From Sphingomonas oligophenolica (GTDB lineage Bacteria > Pseudomonadota > Alphaproteobacteria > Sphingomonadales > Sphingomonadaceae): a DNA stretch of 64,000 nucleotides. Under the pieces are notes generated by a model. The model saw only the letters and a program-made list of their open reading frames with translations. It was not told the DNA's origin and did no database searches. The DNA is taken from NCBI RefSeq assembly GCF_006438955.1, contig NZ_RCZK01000001.1:450386-514385 (forward strand), read 5' to 3'. The number at the start of each line of letters is the position of its first letter. The first letter of the stretch is position 1. The position numbers and the translations under genes are program-made. Below are positions 17,524 through 24,944 of the stretch, in pieces.

Positions 17524-18167
17524 GCCGCGGTCTTCAACGCGAGCGGGCGTTCGCGATCGGCGAGCGCCACCAGCGGCGGGTCGAGGCGCGCGCGCTCGAA
17601 CGCCTCGGCGCGGCCCGCGACGCGCAACCGGTTGGCGATCGGCAGGAAGACGAGGTTGGCGAGCAGCGCGCCATAGAGCGTCGCGAGCAGCGCGATCGCC
17701 ATCGCGCCACCGATCGCGGCAGGATCGGTCATCGTCGCGAACATTCGCGCGAGGCCGATCAGCGTGCCGACCATCCCCATCGCAGGGGCGAGCTCGGCGG
17801 CGCCCGCCCAGATGTCGGCGGCGGCGACGTGGCGTTCGATCCGTGCGCGGCGACGATGCGCGAGCAGCGTGGTGACCTCTTCGCCGCTCGCGCCGTCGAC
17901 GATGGTCGCGATCGCGGCGGCGACATCGGGATCGGCGATGACCGATCGATCGAGCGCCATCGCACCATGGCCGCGCGCGATCCGCGCCTGCGCCGCGATC
18001 TGATCGAGCAGCGGATCGGCAACGAAGCGGCGGCGGGCGAGGATGCGCAGCGCGGACAGCGCACGACCGAGGTCTCGCAACGGGGTGCGCAGGACGACGC
18101 CGAGCGTGGTGCCGCCAGCGACGATGGCGAACGCGAGCGGATCGGCGAGTTGAGCGACGAGCGTCAT
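17520..18167 (-). CDS. MotA/ExbB-family proton channel protein lacking the first helix (second stator set)
   Basis: Membrane protein of 215 residues. TM3 and TM4 of MotA are clear: ELAPAMGMVGTLIGLARMF with the conserved Pro128, and AIGGAMAIALLATLYGALLANLVFL. The N-terminus begins at the second MotA helix (DPLAFAIVAGGTTLGVVL), so TM1 is absent and no helix is encoded in frame upstream. The ATG at 18167 lies one base after the transcription start predicted from the sigma-54 promoter at 18180-18194 and has no Shine-Dalgarno sequence, suggesting a leaderless message. It is followed by the MotB-like gene and flgA. Confidence 0.78.
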   Translation of the reverse strand: MTLVAQLADPLAFAIVAGGTTLGVVLRTPLRDLGRALSALRILARRRFVADPLLDQIAAQARIARGHGAMALDRSVIADPDVAAAIATIVDGASGEEVTTLLAHRRRARIERHVAAADIWAGAAELAPAMGMVGTLIGLARMFATMTDPAAIGGAMAIALLATLYGALLANLVFLPIANRLRVAGRAEAFERARLDPPLVALADRERPLALKTAA

Positions 18168-18179
18168 GCGCGTCGATAA

Positions 18180-18194
18180 GCAAGAGGCGGGCCA
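18180..18194 (-). promoter_or_regulatory. Sigma-54 promoter for the motA-like/motB-like/flgA operon
   Basis: The minus strand reads TGGCCCGCCTCTTGC, one mismatch in the -24 element and a perfect -12 element, nearly identical to the sites at 15733 and 18396. GG is at 18193-18192 and GC at 18181-18180, placing +1 at about 18168, immediately before the ATG at 18167. Confidence 0.75.
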
Positions 18195-18284
18195 ACCGCG
18201 TGAGCCGCTTCCTGCTTCGCGTACAGCGCGAGGGGCAGGCGAACACAAGCGGGGCGGCCCCCGACAAACGCCGCGCCCCGTCGG

Positions 18285-18386
18285 TTGCCGGACCCGGCAA
18301 CATCGGACGGCAAAGCGGCAATCCCTTGCCGTGTGCGCCTGCCGTCGGGTTGCCGCCCGCTGAAATCGAGCGTCCGGCCGCGGCAA
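18285..18386. promoter_or_regulatory. Cluster of seven CGGCAA/TTGCCG hexamers (putative flagellar enhancer)
   Basis: Hexamers are at 18285-18290, 18295-18300, 18308-18313, 18316-18321, 18326-18331, 18350-18355 and 18381-18386. Two pairs make palindromes: GTTGCCG-N4-CGGCAAC (18284-18301) and CGGCAA-N4-TTGCCG (18316-18331). The cluster lies between two divergent sigma-54 promoters, where an AAA+ activator such as FlbD or FleQ would bind. The core resembles my recollection of the Caulobacter ftr element (CGGCAA-containing); the protein bound here is not known. Confidence 0.7.
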
Positions 18387-18395
18387 ACCGGAAAC

Positions 18396-18411
18396 TGGCA
18401 CGCCCATTGCT
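18396..18411 (+). promoter_or_regulatory. Sigma-54 promoter for the flgB-flgL operon
   Basis: TGGCACGCCCATTGCT, a perfect TGGCAC-N5-TTGC match, with GG at 18397-18398 and GC at 18409-18410. The predicted +1 is about 18422, giving a 28-base leader with GAGGAG at 18437-18442 in front of the flgB ATG. Confidence 0.9.
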
Positions 18412-18449
18412 TGGTGTCGGCTAGCGCATGGGGCGCGAGGAGTACGGCG

Positions 18450-18800
18450 ATGGCCGGAGACAGTTTGTTCGGGGTTCATGGCGCGGCGCTGGAAGTGCGC
18501 TCGCAGCGCATGGGCGTGCTGGCTTCGAACATCGCGAACGCCTCGACCCCCGGCTTCAAGGCCAAGGACATCGACTTCAAGGCGGCGCTCGCCAGCATGA
18601 CGAGCGGCACCCCCGACAGCGGTGCGATCGACGCCGCCACCAAATATCGCGTGCCGACCCAGACCTCGATGGACGGCAACACCGTCGAACTGTCGGCCGA
18701 GCAGACCGCCTTTGCGGAAAACGCGGTGCAGTATCAGACCACGCTGGCGTTCCTCAACGGGCGGATCGGCCAACTGACCCGCGCGCTGAGGGGAGAATAA
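18450..18800 (+). CDS. flgB: Flagellar proximal rod protein FlgB
   Basis: First rod protein gene of the rightward flagellar operon, 116 residues. The N-terminal rod motif RMGVLASNIANASTPGFKAKDIDF is clear, and the C-terminus (FAENAVQYQTTLAFLNGRIGQL) has the heptad pattern used for axial packing. The ATG at 18450 is preceded by GAGGAG seven bases upstream; the frame is open to 18285 but that part is promoter DNA. flgC starts three bases after the stop. Confidence 0.92.
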   Translation: MAGDSLFGVHGAALEVRSQRMGVLASNIANASTPGFKAKDIDFKAALASMTSGTPDSGAIDAATKYRVPTQTSMDGNTVELSAEQTAFAENAVQYQTTLAFLNGRIGQLTRALRGE

Positions 18801-18803
18801 GCC

Positions 18804-19214
18804 ATGGCCGACAACCCCATGACGATCTTCCAGGTCGCAGGACGCGCGATGAGCGCGCAGCTCGTCCGGATGAACACCACCGCGTCGAACCTCGCCAATG
18901 CGGGCGGCGTCGCAGGATCGGCCGAGGCCGCCTACAAGACGATGAAGCCGGTGTTCCGCACCAGCTTCGACGCCGCGAGCGGGCTGTCGACGGTCGACGT
19001 CGAGAAGATCGTCACCGCGGGCGAAGCGCCGACCAAGCGCTACGATCCGACCAATCCGCTCGCGGACAAGGACGGCAATGTCTTCGAGGCCGCGGTCGAT
19101 GAGACCCGCGAGCTGGTCGACATGATGGAATCCTCGCGGACCTACCAGAACAACGTCGAGGTGATGAACACCGCCAAATCGCTCATCGTCGATACCCTCA
19201 AGCTAGGACGCTAG
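18804..19214 (+). CDS. flgC: Flagellar proximal rod protein FlgC
   Basis: Rod protein of 136 residues exported by the flagellar apparatus. The N-terminus AMSAQLVRMNTTASNLANAGG matches the rod/hook family motif, and the C-terminus MMESSRTYQNNVEVMNTAKSLIVDTLKLG is typical of FlgC. The middle contains the family stretch KRYDPTNPLADKDGNVF. It lies three bases downstream of flgB and three bases upstream of flgD. Confidence 0.94.
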   Translation: MADNPMTIFQVAGRAMSAQLVRMNTTASNLANAGGVAGSAEAAYKTMKPVFRTSFDAASGLSTVDVEKIVTAGEAPTKRYDPTNPLADKDGNVFEAAVDETRELVDMMESSRTYQNNVEVMNTAKSLIVDTLKLGR

Positions 19215-19217
19215 ATC

Positions 19218-19904
19218 ATGGCCTCCACCTTCGATTCCACGCTGTCGAGCCTGGGCATTCCCCGGACCGCGACAACCGCCGTTGCCGACACCTCGAAGCT
19301 CGGCGAACGCTCGCTCGACCAGTCGGACTTCCTGTCGCTGATGACCGCGCAGCTCAAGAACCAGGATCCGTTCGCGCCCGTCGACAACACCCAGATGGTC
19401 GCGCAGATGGCGCAGTTCTCGTCGGTGGCGGGGATTTCCCAGATGAACACGACGCTGTCGAGCCTGGCCGCGAAGCTGGGCGGCACGACGAGTTCCGACG
19501 CACTTGCCTATGTTGGCAAGACGGTGCTGACCGAAGGCGGCGTCGCCTATGGTCGCGCTGCGGGCGGAATCGCGGGGGCGGTCGAACTCGACGGCGATGC
19601 CAGTGACGTCCAAGTCCAGATCAGCGATGCGGCCGGCCAGCCGCTCAAGACCATCGACCTTGGCCAGCAGTCGGCGGGTACGGTCAAATATGATTGGGAC
19701 GGCAAGGACGCCGATGGCGCGGATGCGGGCGCGGGGCCGTTCACGGTCGCGGTCGCCGCGGTATCAGGCAACGCCAGCGTCGTCGCGCGCAGCCTGGTCT
19801 GGGCGCCAGTCGAATCGGTGTCGATGCCGAGCAGCGGCACCCCCAAGCTTCAAATTACCGGGATCGGCCCGGTCGATCCTTCCGCCGTCCGCCAAGCCGG
19901 CTGA
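19218..19904 (+). CDS. flgD: Flagellar hook cap (scaffolding) protein FlgD
   Basis: Hook assembly scaffold of 228 residues. The N-terminal conserved region is LDQSDFLSLMTAQLKNQDPFAPVDNTQMVAQMAQFSSVAGI, characteristic of FlgD. The C-terminal half contains the FlgD Ig-like/Tudor region, with GQPLKTIDLGQQSAGTVKYDWDGKDADG. It is followed 25 bases later by flgE, the hook protein it helps polymerise. Confidence 0.93.
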   Translation: MASTFDSTLSSLGIPRTATTAVADTSKLGERSLDQSDFLSLMTAQLKNQDPFAPVDNTQMVAQMAQFSSVAGISQMNTTLSSLAAKLGGTTSSDALAYVGKTVLTEGGVAYGRAAGGIAGAVELDGDASDVQVQISDAAGQPLKTIDLGQQSAGTVKYDWDGKDADGADAGAGPFTVAVAAVSGNASVVARSLVWAPVESVSMPSSGTPKLQITGIGPVDPSAVRQAG

Positions 19905-19929
19905 CCCCAACCAACTAGGAGTATACACC

Positions 19930-21195
19930 ATGTCCTTCTACACCTCGCTCAGCGGCCTGCAGGCCTCGCAAACCGACATGTCGGTCATCAGTCACAACCT
20001 CGCCAACGTCGGCACCAACGGTTTCAAGAAGAGCCGCAGCGAATTCGGCGACGTCATCGCCTCCAGCCTGGCATCCGATCCGCTGAAATCGGTCGGGTCG
20101 GGGGTCGTGGTGAAGGCCAATCGCCAGCAGTTCGGCGAAGGCAATCTGAAGACCACCGCGTCGGGGCTCGACCTCGCGATCTCGGGCGATGGCTTCTTCG
20201 CGGTGCAGACCGCGGGGATCAACAGCCAGGTCGATTATACCCGTAACGGTTCGTTCCTGATCGACCCCAATCGCTATGTCGTCGATGCGCAAGGATCGAA
20301 GCTGCTCGTCAACGCGGTCGATTCGGAGGGCAACGTCATCGCTTCTGGTCCGAACAACCTCAAGCCGCTCCAGCTTCCCGAAAACAGCGGCAAGGCGGTG
20401 GCGACGACCGCGGTGTCGCTCGCGGTCAATCTGTCCTCCAAACAGCCTCAGCCGACCGCGACGTTCGATCGCAACGATCCGGCGAGCTTCAACTATTCGA
20501 CCGCGACGACGGTGTTCGATGCCGACGGCAATCCCTCGACGCTCGCCAACTATTACGTCCGCACCAAGACCGGCACCGCGGCGAGCCCGACCAGCGAATG
20601 GGAAGTCCATTCCTATATCGGCGACGAAGAGCTGGCGCAGGGTGGCGTCAATGCGCCACAAAAGCTGGTGTTCGATGCGACCGGCAAGCTGACATCGCCT
20701 ACCGCGCCAGTGCAGTTCGACGCGGTGTCGATGCCCGGAGCGTCGGCGCCGCTAACGCTGAGCGAGGATTTCGCGAATACGTCGCAGCTGACCTCCGCGT
20801 TCCAGGTTATCGACCGCCACCAGGACGGCAGCGCCGCAGGGCATTTGTCCGGCGTCAGCGTCAACGAGACCGGGGTCGTCACTGCCAGCTTCTCGAACGG
20901 CGATTCGGTCGCGATCGGCAAGATCGCGGTTGCCAATTTCAACAATCCCGGCGGGTTGCGCCAGCTCGGCAACAGCTATTGGACCGCGACCGGGGTTTCG
21001 GGCGAGCCGAAACTCGGTTCGGCGGGCGAGAGCGGCTACGGATCGCTGATGACGGGGACGCTCGAGGGATCGAACGTCGACATCACCGAGGAACTCGTCG
21101 CGCTGATTTCGGCGCAGCGCAATTTCCAGGCGAATGCCAAGGCGCTCGATACCGCCAACCAGATTTCGCAGACCATCTTCAACATCCGTTCGTGA
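19930..21195 (+). CDS. flgE: Flagellar hook protein FlgE
   Basis: Structural protein of the hook, 421 residues. The N-terminus MSFYTSLSGLQASQTDMSVISHNLANVGTNGFKKS carries the rod/hook domain, followed by the FlgE D-domain motif GLDLAISGDGFFAVQ. The C-terminus ends in GSNVDITEELVALISAQRNFQANAKALDTANQISQTIFNIR, a classic FlgE ending. The ATG at 19930 follows AGGAGTATACACC, an evident ribosome-binding site. Its length is close to the enterobacterial protein. Confidence 0.94.
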   Translation: MSFYTSLSGLQASQTDMSVISHNLANVGTNGFKKSRSEFGDVIASSLASDPLKSVGSGVVVKANRQQFGEGNLKTTASGLDLAISGDGFFAVQTAGINSQVDYTRNGSFLIDPNRYVVDAQGSKLLVNAVDSEGNVIASGPNNLKPLQLPENSGKAVATTAVSLAVNLSSKQPQPTATFDRNDPASFNYSTATTVFDADGNPSTLANYYVRTKTGTAASPTSEWEVHSYIGDEELAQGGVNAPQKLVFDATGKLTSPTAPVQFDAVSMPGASAPLTLSEDFANTSQLTSAFQVIDRHQDGSAAGHLSGVSVNETGVVTASFSNGDSVAIGKIAVANFNNPGGLRQLGNSYWTATGVSGEPKLGSAGESGYGSLMTGTLEGSNVDITEELVALISAQRNFQANAKALDTANQISQTIFNIRS

Positions 21196-21218
21196 TCTAG
21201 CGACGGCGAGGGAGCCTT

Positions 21219-21971
21219 ATGGACAAGCTGGTCTATACCGCGGCAACGGGCCTGCGCGCGCACATGGCGGCGCAGGCGGCGATCGCGAACAACATGGCGA
21301 ACGCGTCGACCACGGGGTTCCGCGCCGACCGCGTCGTGTTCGACCGGGTCGAGTTGAAGGGCGGCGGTTCGCAGCTCGAGGCACGCAGCCCTACCAGCGA
21401 GGAGGTGACCGACGCGGATCGCCGCGCGGGTGCGATCCAGCAGACTGGCCGTCCACTCGACGTTGCGGTGGCGGGGAACGACGACTGGATCGCGGTCCAG
21501 GCGGGCGATGGCAGCGAAGCCTATACCCGCCGCGGCGACCTGGAGGTCGCGCCGTCGGGCGTGCTCCAGACGGGCGATGGCTTCATCGTCCAGGGATCGT
21601 CGGGGCCGATCACGGTGCCGCCGTATGATGCGCTGTCGATCGCCGCCGACGGAACGATCGCGATCGTACCGAAGGGCGGCGATCCCAGGAATCCGCAGGC
21701 GCTCGACAAGATCAAGCTGGTCAGCACCAAGGGAACGGACACCGTCAAGGGGCTCGACAATCTGCTGCGCGTGCGCGGCGGGGGGACGCTGCCCGACAAT
21801 CTCGACGCCAAGGTGCAGACCGGCGCGATCGAGGGATCGAACGTCAACATGACGCAGGCGCTGGTCGACATGATCGAGAACCAGCGCAGTTACGAAGTGC
21901 AGGCCAACCTGCTGAAATCCGCCAAGGATATGGACGAAAGCGGCGCATCCGTGATGCGCCTGCCGAGCTGA
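21219..21971 (+). CDS. flgF: Flagellar proximal rod protein FlgF
   Basis: Rod protein of 250 residues. Begins MDKLVYTAATGLRAHMAAQAAIANNMANASTTGFRADRVVF, has the core PLDVAVAGNDDWIAVQ and the C-terminal GSNVNMTQALVDMIENQRSYEVQANLLKSAKD. The distinction from FlgG is based on position ahead of flgG and the shorter, less conserved centre. It lies 23 bases downstream of flgE with GAGGG before the start. Confidence 0.92.
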   Translation: MDKLVYTAATGLRAHMAAQAAIANNMANASTTGFRADRVVFDRVELKGGGSQLEARSPTSEEVTDADRRAGAIQQTGRPLDVAVAGNDDWIAVQAGDGSEAYTRRGDLEVAPSGVLQTGDGFIVQGSSGPITVPPYDALSIAADGTIAIVPKGGDPRNPQALDKIKLVSTKGTDTVKGLDNLLRVRGGGTLPDNLDAKVQTGAIEGSNVNMTQALVDMIENQRSYEVQANLLKSAKDMDESGASVMRLPS

Positions 21972-21983
21972 AGGAATTAGCCG

Positions 21984-22772
21984 ATGCCAACCGCAGCCAT
22001 GCATATCGCGCGTACCGGGCTCGACGCCCAGGACATGCGCATGCGCGTCATTTCGAACAACCTCGCCAACGTCAACACGACCGGGTTCAAGCGTGATCGC
22101 GCGGCGTTCGAGACGCTCGCCTACCAGGTCGTGACGTCGCCCGGCGCGGCGTCTTCGAGCGAGAGCAAATATGCGACCGGGCTTAACCTCGGCACCGGGG
22201 TCAAGATCCAGGGCACCGCGCGGATCGATACGCAAGGATCGACCCAGCAGACCGGCAACAGCCTCGACATGATGCTCGACGGCGACGGCTATTTCCAGGT
22301 CCAGCTGCCCGGCGGCCAACTCGGCTATACCCGCGCGGGCAATTTCAACCGCAGTCCGGAAGGGCTGCTGGTGACCAGCGAGGGCTATCAGGTCCAGCCC
22401 GGCATCACGATTCCCCAAGGCGCGACGAGCGTCACGATCGGCACCGACGGCACCGTGTCGGCGACGATCCCGGGGCAGGCCGAGGCGCAGCAGATCGGCC
22501 AGATCCAGGTTGCGAGCTTTCCCAACGGCGCGGGCCTGCAATCGACCGGCGACAACTACCTGACCGAAACCGCCGCAAGCGGCGCCGCCAATCTGGGCGT
22601 CGCGGGCGAGGACGGCCGCGGCCGGGTCCGCCAGGGCGCGCTCGAATCCTCCAACGTCAACGTCGTCGAGGAACTCGTCGACATGATCGAAACCCAGCGT
22701 GCCTATGAGGTCAATTCGAAGATGATTTCGGCGACCGACGACATGCTCAAATATGTGAATCAGAACATCTGA
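21984..22772 (+). CDS. flgG: Flagellar distal rod protein FlgG
   Basis: Distal rod protein of 262 residues, the best-conserved rod component. It shows TGLDAQDMRMRVISNNLANVNTTGFKRDRAAFE near the N-terminus, NSLDMMLDGDGYFQVQLPGG, and the C-terminal ESSNVNVVEELVDMIETQRAYEVNSKMISATDDML. Length matches the canonical 260-262 residues. Its TGA stop overlaps the flgH ATG by one base. Confidence 0.95.
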   Translation: MPTAAMHIARTGLDAQDMRMRVISNNLANVNTTGFKRDRAAFETLAYQVVTSPGAASSSESKYATGLNLGTGVKIQGTARIDTQGSTQQTGNSLDMMLDGDGYFQVQLPGGQLGYTRAGNFNRSPEGLLVTSEGYQVQPGITIPQGATSVTIGTDGTVSATIPGQAEAQQIGQIQVASFPNGAGLQSTGDNYLTETAASGAANLGVAGEDGRGRVRQGALESSNVNVVEELVDMIETQRAYEVNSKMISATDDMLKYVNQNI

Positions 22773-23491
22773 TGGCCAGCCGTACACCCTTCCGCCCCGG
22801 TTCCTACTGGATCGAACTCGCGCTCGCCGCCGCGACCGCCGCGCTCGTGCTCGGGGCGCTCGCGCCAGCGCCTGCCAACGCGCGCAAGAAGGAGAAGCCC
22901 GAAGAGGTGTTCCAGGCCGCCTATCCGCCCGCGGCCGCCGCGCCGCCGGTGGTCGCGACCGGATCGATCTTCCAGGTCAACGACGGCTATGCCGCGCTCT
23001 ACGAGGGGTGGCGCGCGCGCAGCGTCGGCGATCCGCTCACGATCGTGCTGGTCGAGCGCACCGCGGCGTCGAAATCGTCTAATTCGAAACTCGACAGCGG
23101 GGGTGGCGCCAGCCTGACCCCGCCGACGACCGGGCTGCTCAACCTGTTCAGCAAATCCGACGCGACGTTGAGCGGCAGCCGCAATTTCGGTGGCGGCGGC
23201 ACCGCCGACCAGGCCAATTCGCTGTCGGGTGAAATCAGCGTGACGGTGGCCGCGGTCTATCCCAACGGCACCATGCTCGTGCAGGGGCAGAAGCGCGTGA
23301 CGCTGAACCGCGGCGACGAGTTCGTCCGGATCAAAGGGCTGGTTCGCACCGCCGATATCAGCGCCGACAACCGCGTGCTGTCGACCCGCGTTGCCGATGC
23401 GCAGATTTCCTACACCGGCAAGGGCGATGTCGCCCGCGCCAGCCGCCAGGGGTGGCTGAGCCGGTTCTTCCAGATCATCAGTCCGTTCTGA
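22772..23491 (+). CDS. flgH: Flagellar L-ring protein FlgH, apparently without a lipobox
   Basis: Outer-membrane L-ring subunit, 239 residues. The conserved core is present: GSIFQVNDGYAALYEGWRARSVGDPLTIVLVERT, then NGTMLVQGQKRVTLNRGDEFVRIKGLVRTADIS and the end GWLSRFFQIISPF. FlgH is normally a lipoprotein with a lipobox Cys. Here the N-terminal hydrophobic stretch (ALAAATAALVLGALAPAPANA) ends in an ANA-type signal peptidase I site and contains no Cys, so the ring would lack the lipid anchor. An alternative start giving a Cys was not found. Confidence 0.92.
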   Translation: MASRTPFRPGSYWIELALAAATAALVLGALAPAPANARKKEKPEEVFQAAYPPAAAAPPVVATGSIFQVNDGYAALYEGWRARSVGDPLTIVLVERTAASKSSNSKLDSGGGASLTPPTTGLLNLFSKSDATLSGSRNFGGGGTADQANSLSGEISVTVAAVYPNGTMLVQGQKRVTLNRGDEFVRIKGLVRTADISADNRVLSTRVADAQISYTGKGDVARASRQGWLSRFFQIISPF

Positions 23492-23502
23492 GGATGCATC
23501 CG

Positions 23503-24606
23503 ATGCGTTTCCTGTTCGCCTTCCTCGCCAGCTGTCTGACTGCCAGCCTTGCCGCGAGTCCCGCCGCGGCCGACCGGATCAAGGATTTGGGCGGGTTCCA
23601 GGGCATCCGCTCGAACCAGCTCACCGGCTATGGCGTCGTGGTCGGCTTGCCGGGGACCGGCGACGACAACCTCGAATATACCGTCCAGTCGCTGAAGGCG
23701 GTCGCGTCGCGGTTCGGGTTGCAGCTGCCGCCGCAAGCCAATCCCGGGATGAAGAACGCCGCGGTGGTGATGATCACCGCCGACCTGCCGCCGTTCGCCA
23801 AGCCCGGCCAGCGGGTCGACATCACTGTCGCCTCGATGGGCAAGGCGAAGTCGTTGCGCGGGGGCAGCCTGATCCTGTCGCCGTTGCTCGGCGCGGATGG
23901 CCAGATTTATGCGATGGCGCAAGGCAACCTCGCGGTCGGTGGGCTCGGGGCCGAGGGCGCGGACGGATCGAAGATCGTCATCAATATTCCCTCGGTCGGG
24001 CGGATTCCCGATGGGGCGACCGTCGAACGCGCGGTGCTGACCGGGTTCGCCGACGCGCCCAACCTGACCTTCAACCTGCAACGCGCCGATTTCACGACCG
24101 CGCAGAACGTCGCGCTGGCGATCAATCGGCGGCTGGGGGCGGGCTCCGCGCATGCGATCGACGCGGTGTCGGTCGCGGTTCAGGCGCCGGTCGGTGCCGA
24201 TATCCGCGCCACCCTGATGAGCGAGATCGAGAACCTCGACGTCGTCACCGCGGAGCCGCCCGCGAAAGTAATTGTAAATGCGCGCACCGGTACGGTCGTT
24301 ATCAATTCCGCGGTCCGGGTCGGGCCTGCCGCGGTGACCCACGGCAAGCTGACCGTCCGGATCGACGAAAACCAGCGGATCAGCCAGCCGGCGCCGCTCA
24401 GTCAGGGTGTGACCGCGGTGGAGCAACGCTCCAACGTCGGGGTCCAGGAAGAGGTGAAGCCGATGTTCCTGCTCGATCCCGGTCCCAAATTGGCGGATAT
24501 CGTCAAGGCGGTGAACGCGATCGGCGCGAGCCCGGCAGACCTGGTCGCGATCCTGGAGGCGCTGAAGGAAGCCGGCGCGCTCAAAGCCGAACTGATCGTG
24601 CTGTGA
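23503..24606 (+). CDS. flgI: Flagellar P-ring protein FlgI
   Basis: Periplasmic P-ring subunit, 367 residues. A signal peptide (MRFLFAFLASCLTASLAASPAAA) precedes the mature start DRIKDLGGFQGIRSNQLTGYGVVVGLPGTGD, and the family motif FAKPGQRVDITVASMG is present. The ATG at 23503 has GAGGA at a good distance; an ATG at 23494 would add three residues and start inside that ribosome-binding site. The stop overlaps the GTG start of flgJ by four bases. Its assembly chaperone FlgA is encoded on the opposite strand at 16478. Confidence 0.94.
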   Translation: MRFLFAFLASCLTASLAASPAAADRIKDLGGFQGIRSNQLTGYGVVVGLPGTGDDNLEYTVQSLKAVASRFGLQLPPQANPGMKNAAVVMITADLPPFAKPGQRVDITVASMGKAKSLRGGSLILSPLLGADGQIYAMAQGNLAVGGLGAEGADGSKIVINIPSVGRIPDGATVERAVLTGFADAPNLTFNLQRADFTTAQNVALAINRRLGAGSAHAIDAVSVAVQAPVGADIRATLMSEIENLDVVTAEPPAKVIVNARTGTVVINSAVRVGPAAVTHGKLTVRIDENQRISQPAPLSQGVTAVEQRSNVGVQEEVKPMFLLDPGPKLADIVKAVNAIGASPADLVAILEALKEAGALKAELIVL

Positions 24607-24944
24607 CGAGCGCGGTTTCGAATAGCGCGCTTCCGAGCATCACCGGCACGACCGGGATCAGCTCTGGACTGGGGCGTGGCCAGACCAAGGACAATCTCGA
24701 CAAGGCGGGCAAGCAGTTCGAATCGATCTTCACCGGCATGATGCTGAAAAGCATGCGACAGGCGAAGCTGACCGATTCGCTGTTCGATTCGAAGGCGATC
24801 GACACCTTCACCGAGATGCAGGACGCGCAAGTCGCCACATCGATGGCCGAGCACGCGCCGCTCGGCATCGGCAAGGCGATGACCGATTTCCTCAGCAAAT
24901 CGCAAGCCAATCTTAACCTATCGGCGGCAGACCCGCCCGCATGA
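24603..24944 (+). CDS. flgJ: Rod-binding protein FlgJ, N-terminal domain only
   Basis: 113-residue rod capping protein corresponding to the first domain of enterobacterial FlgJ (KAGKQFESIFTGMMLKSMRQAKL, then FTEMQDAQVATSMAEHAPLGIGKAM). The C-terminal muramidase domain is absent, as in many alphaproteobacteria. Peptidoglycan opening is then probably the job of the separate transglycosylase at 14849. It starts at GTG 24603 overlapping flgI and ends overlapping the flgK ATG. Confidence 0.88.
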   Translation: MTSAVSNSALPSITGTTGISSGLGRGQTKDNLDKAGKQFESIFTGMMLKSMRQAKLTDSLFDSKAIDTFTEMQDAQVATSMAEHAPLGIGKAMTDFLSKSQANLNLSAADPPA

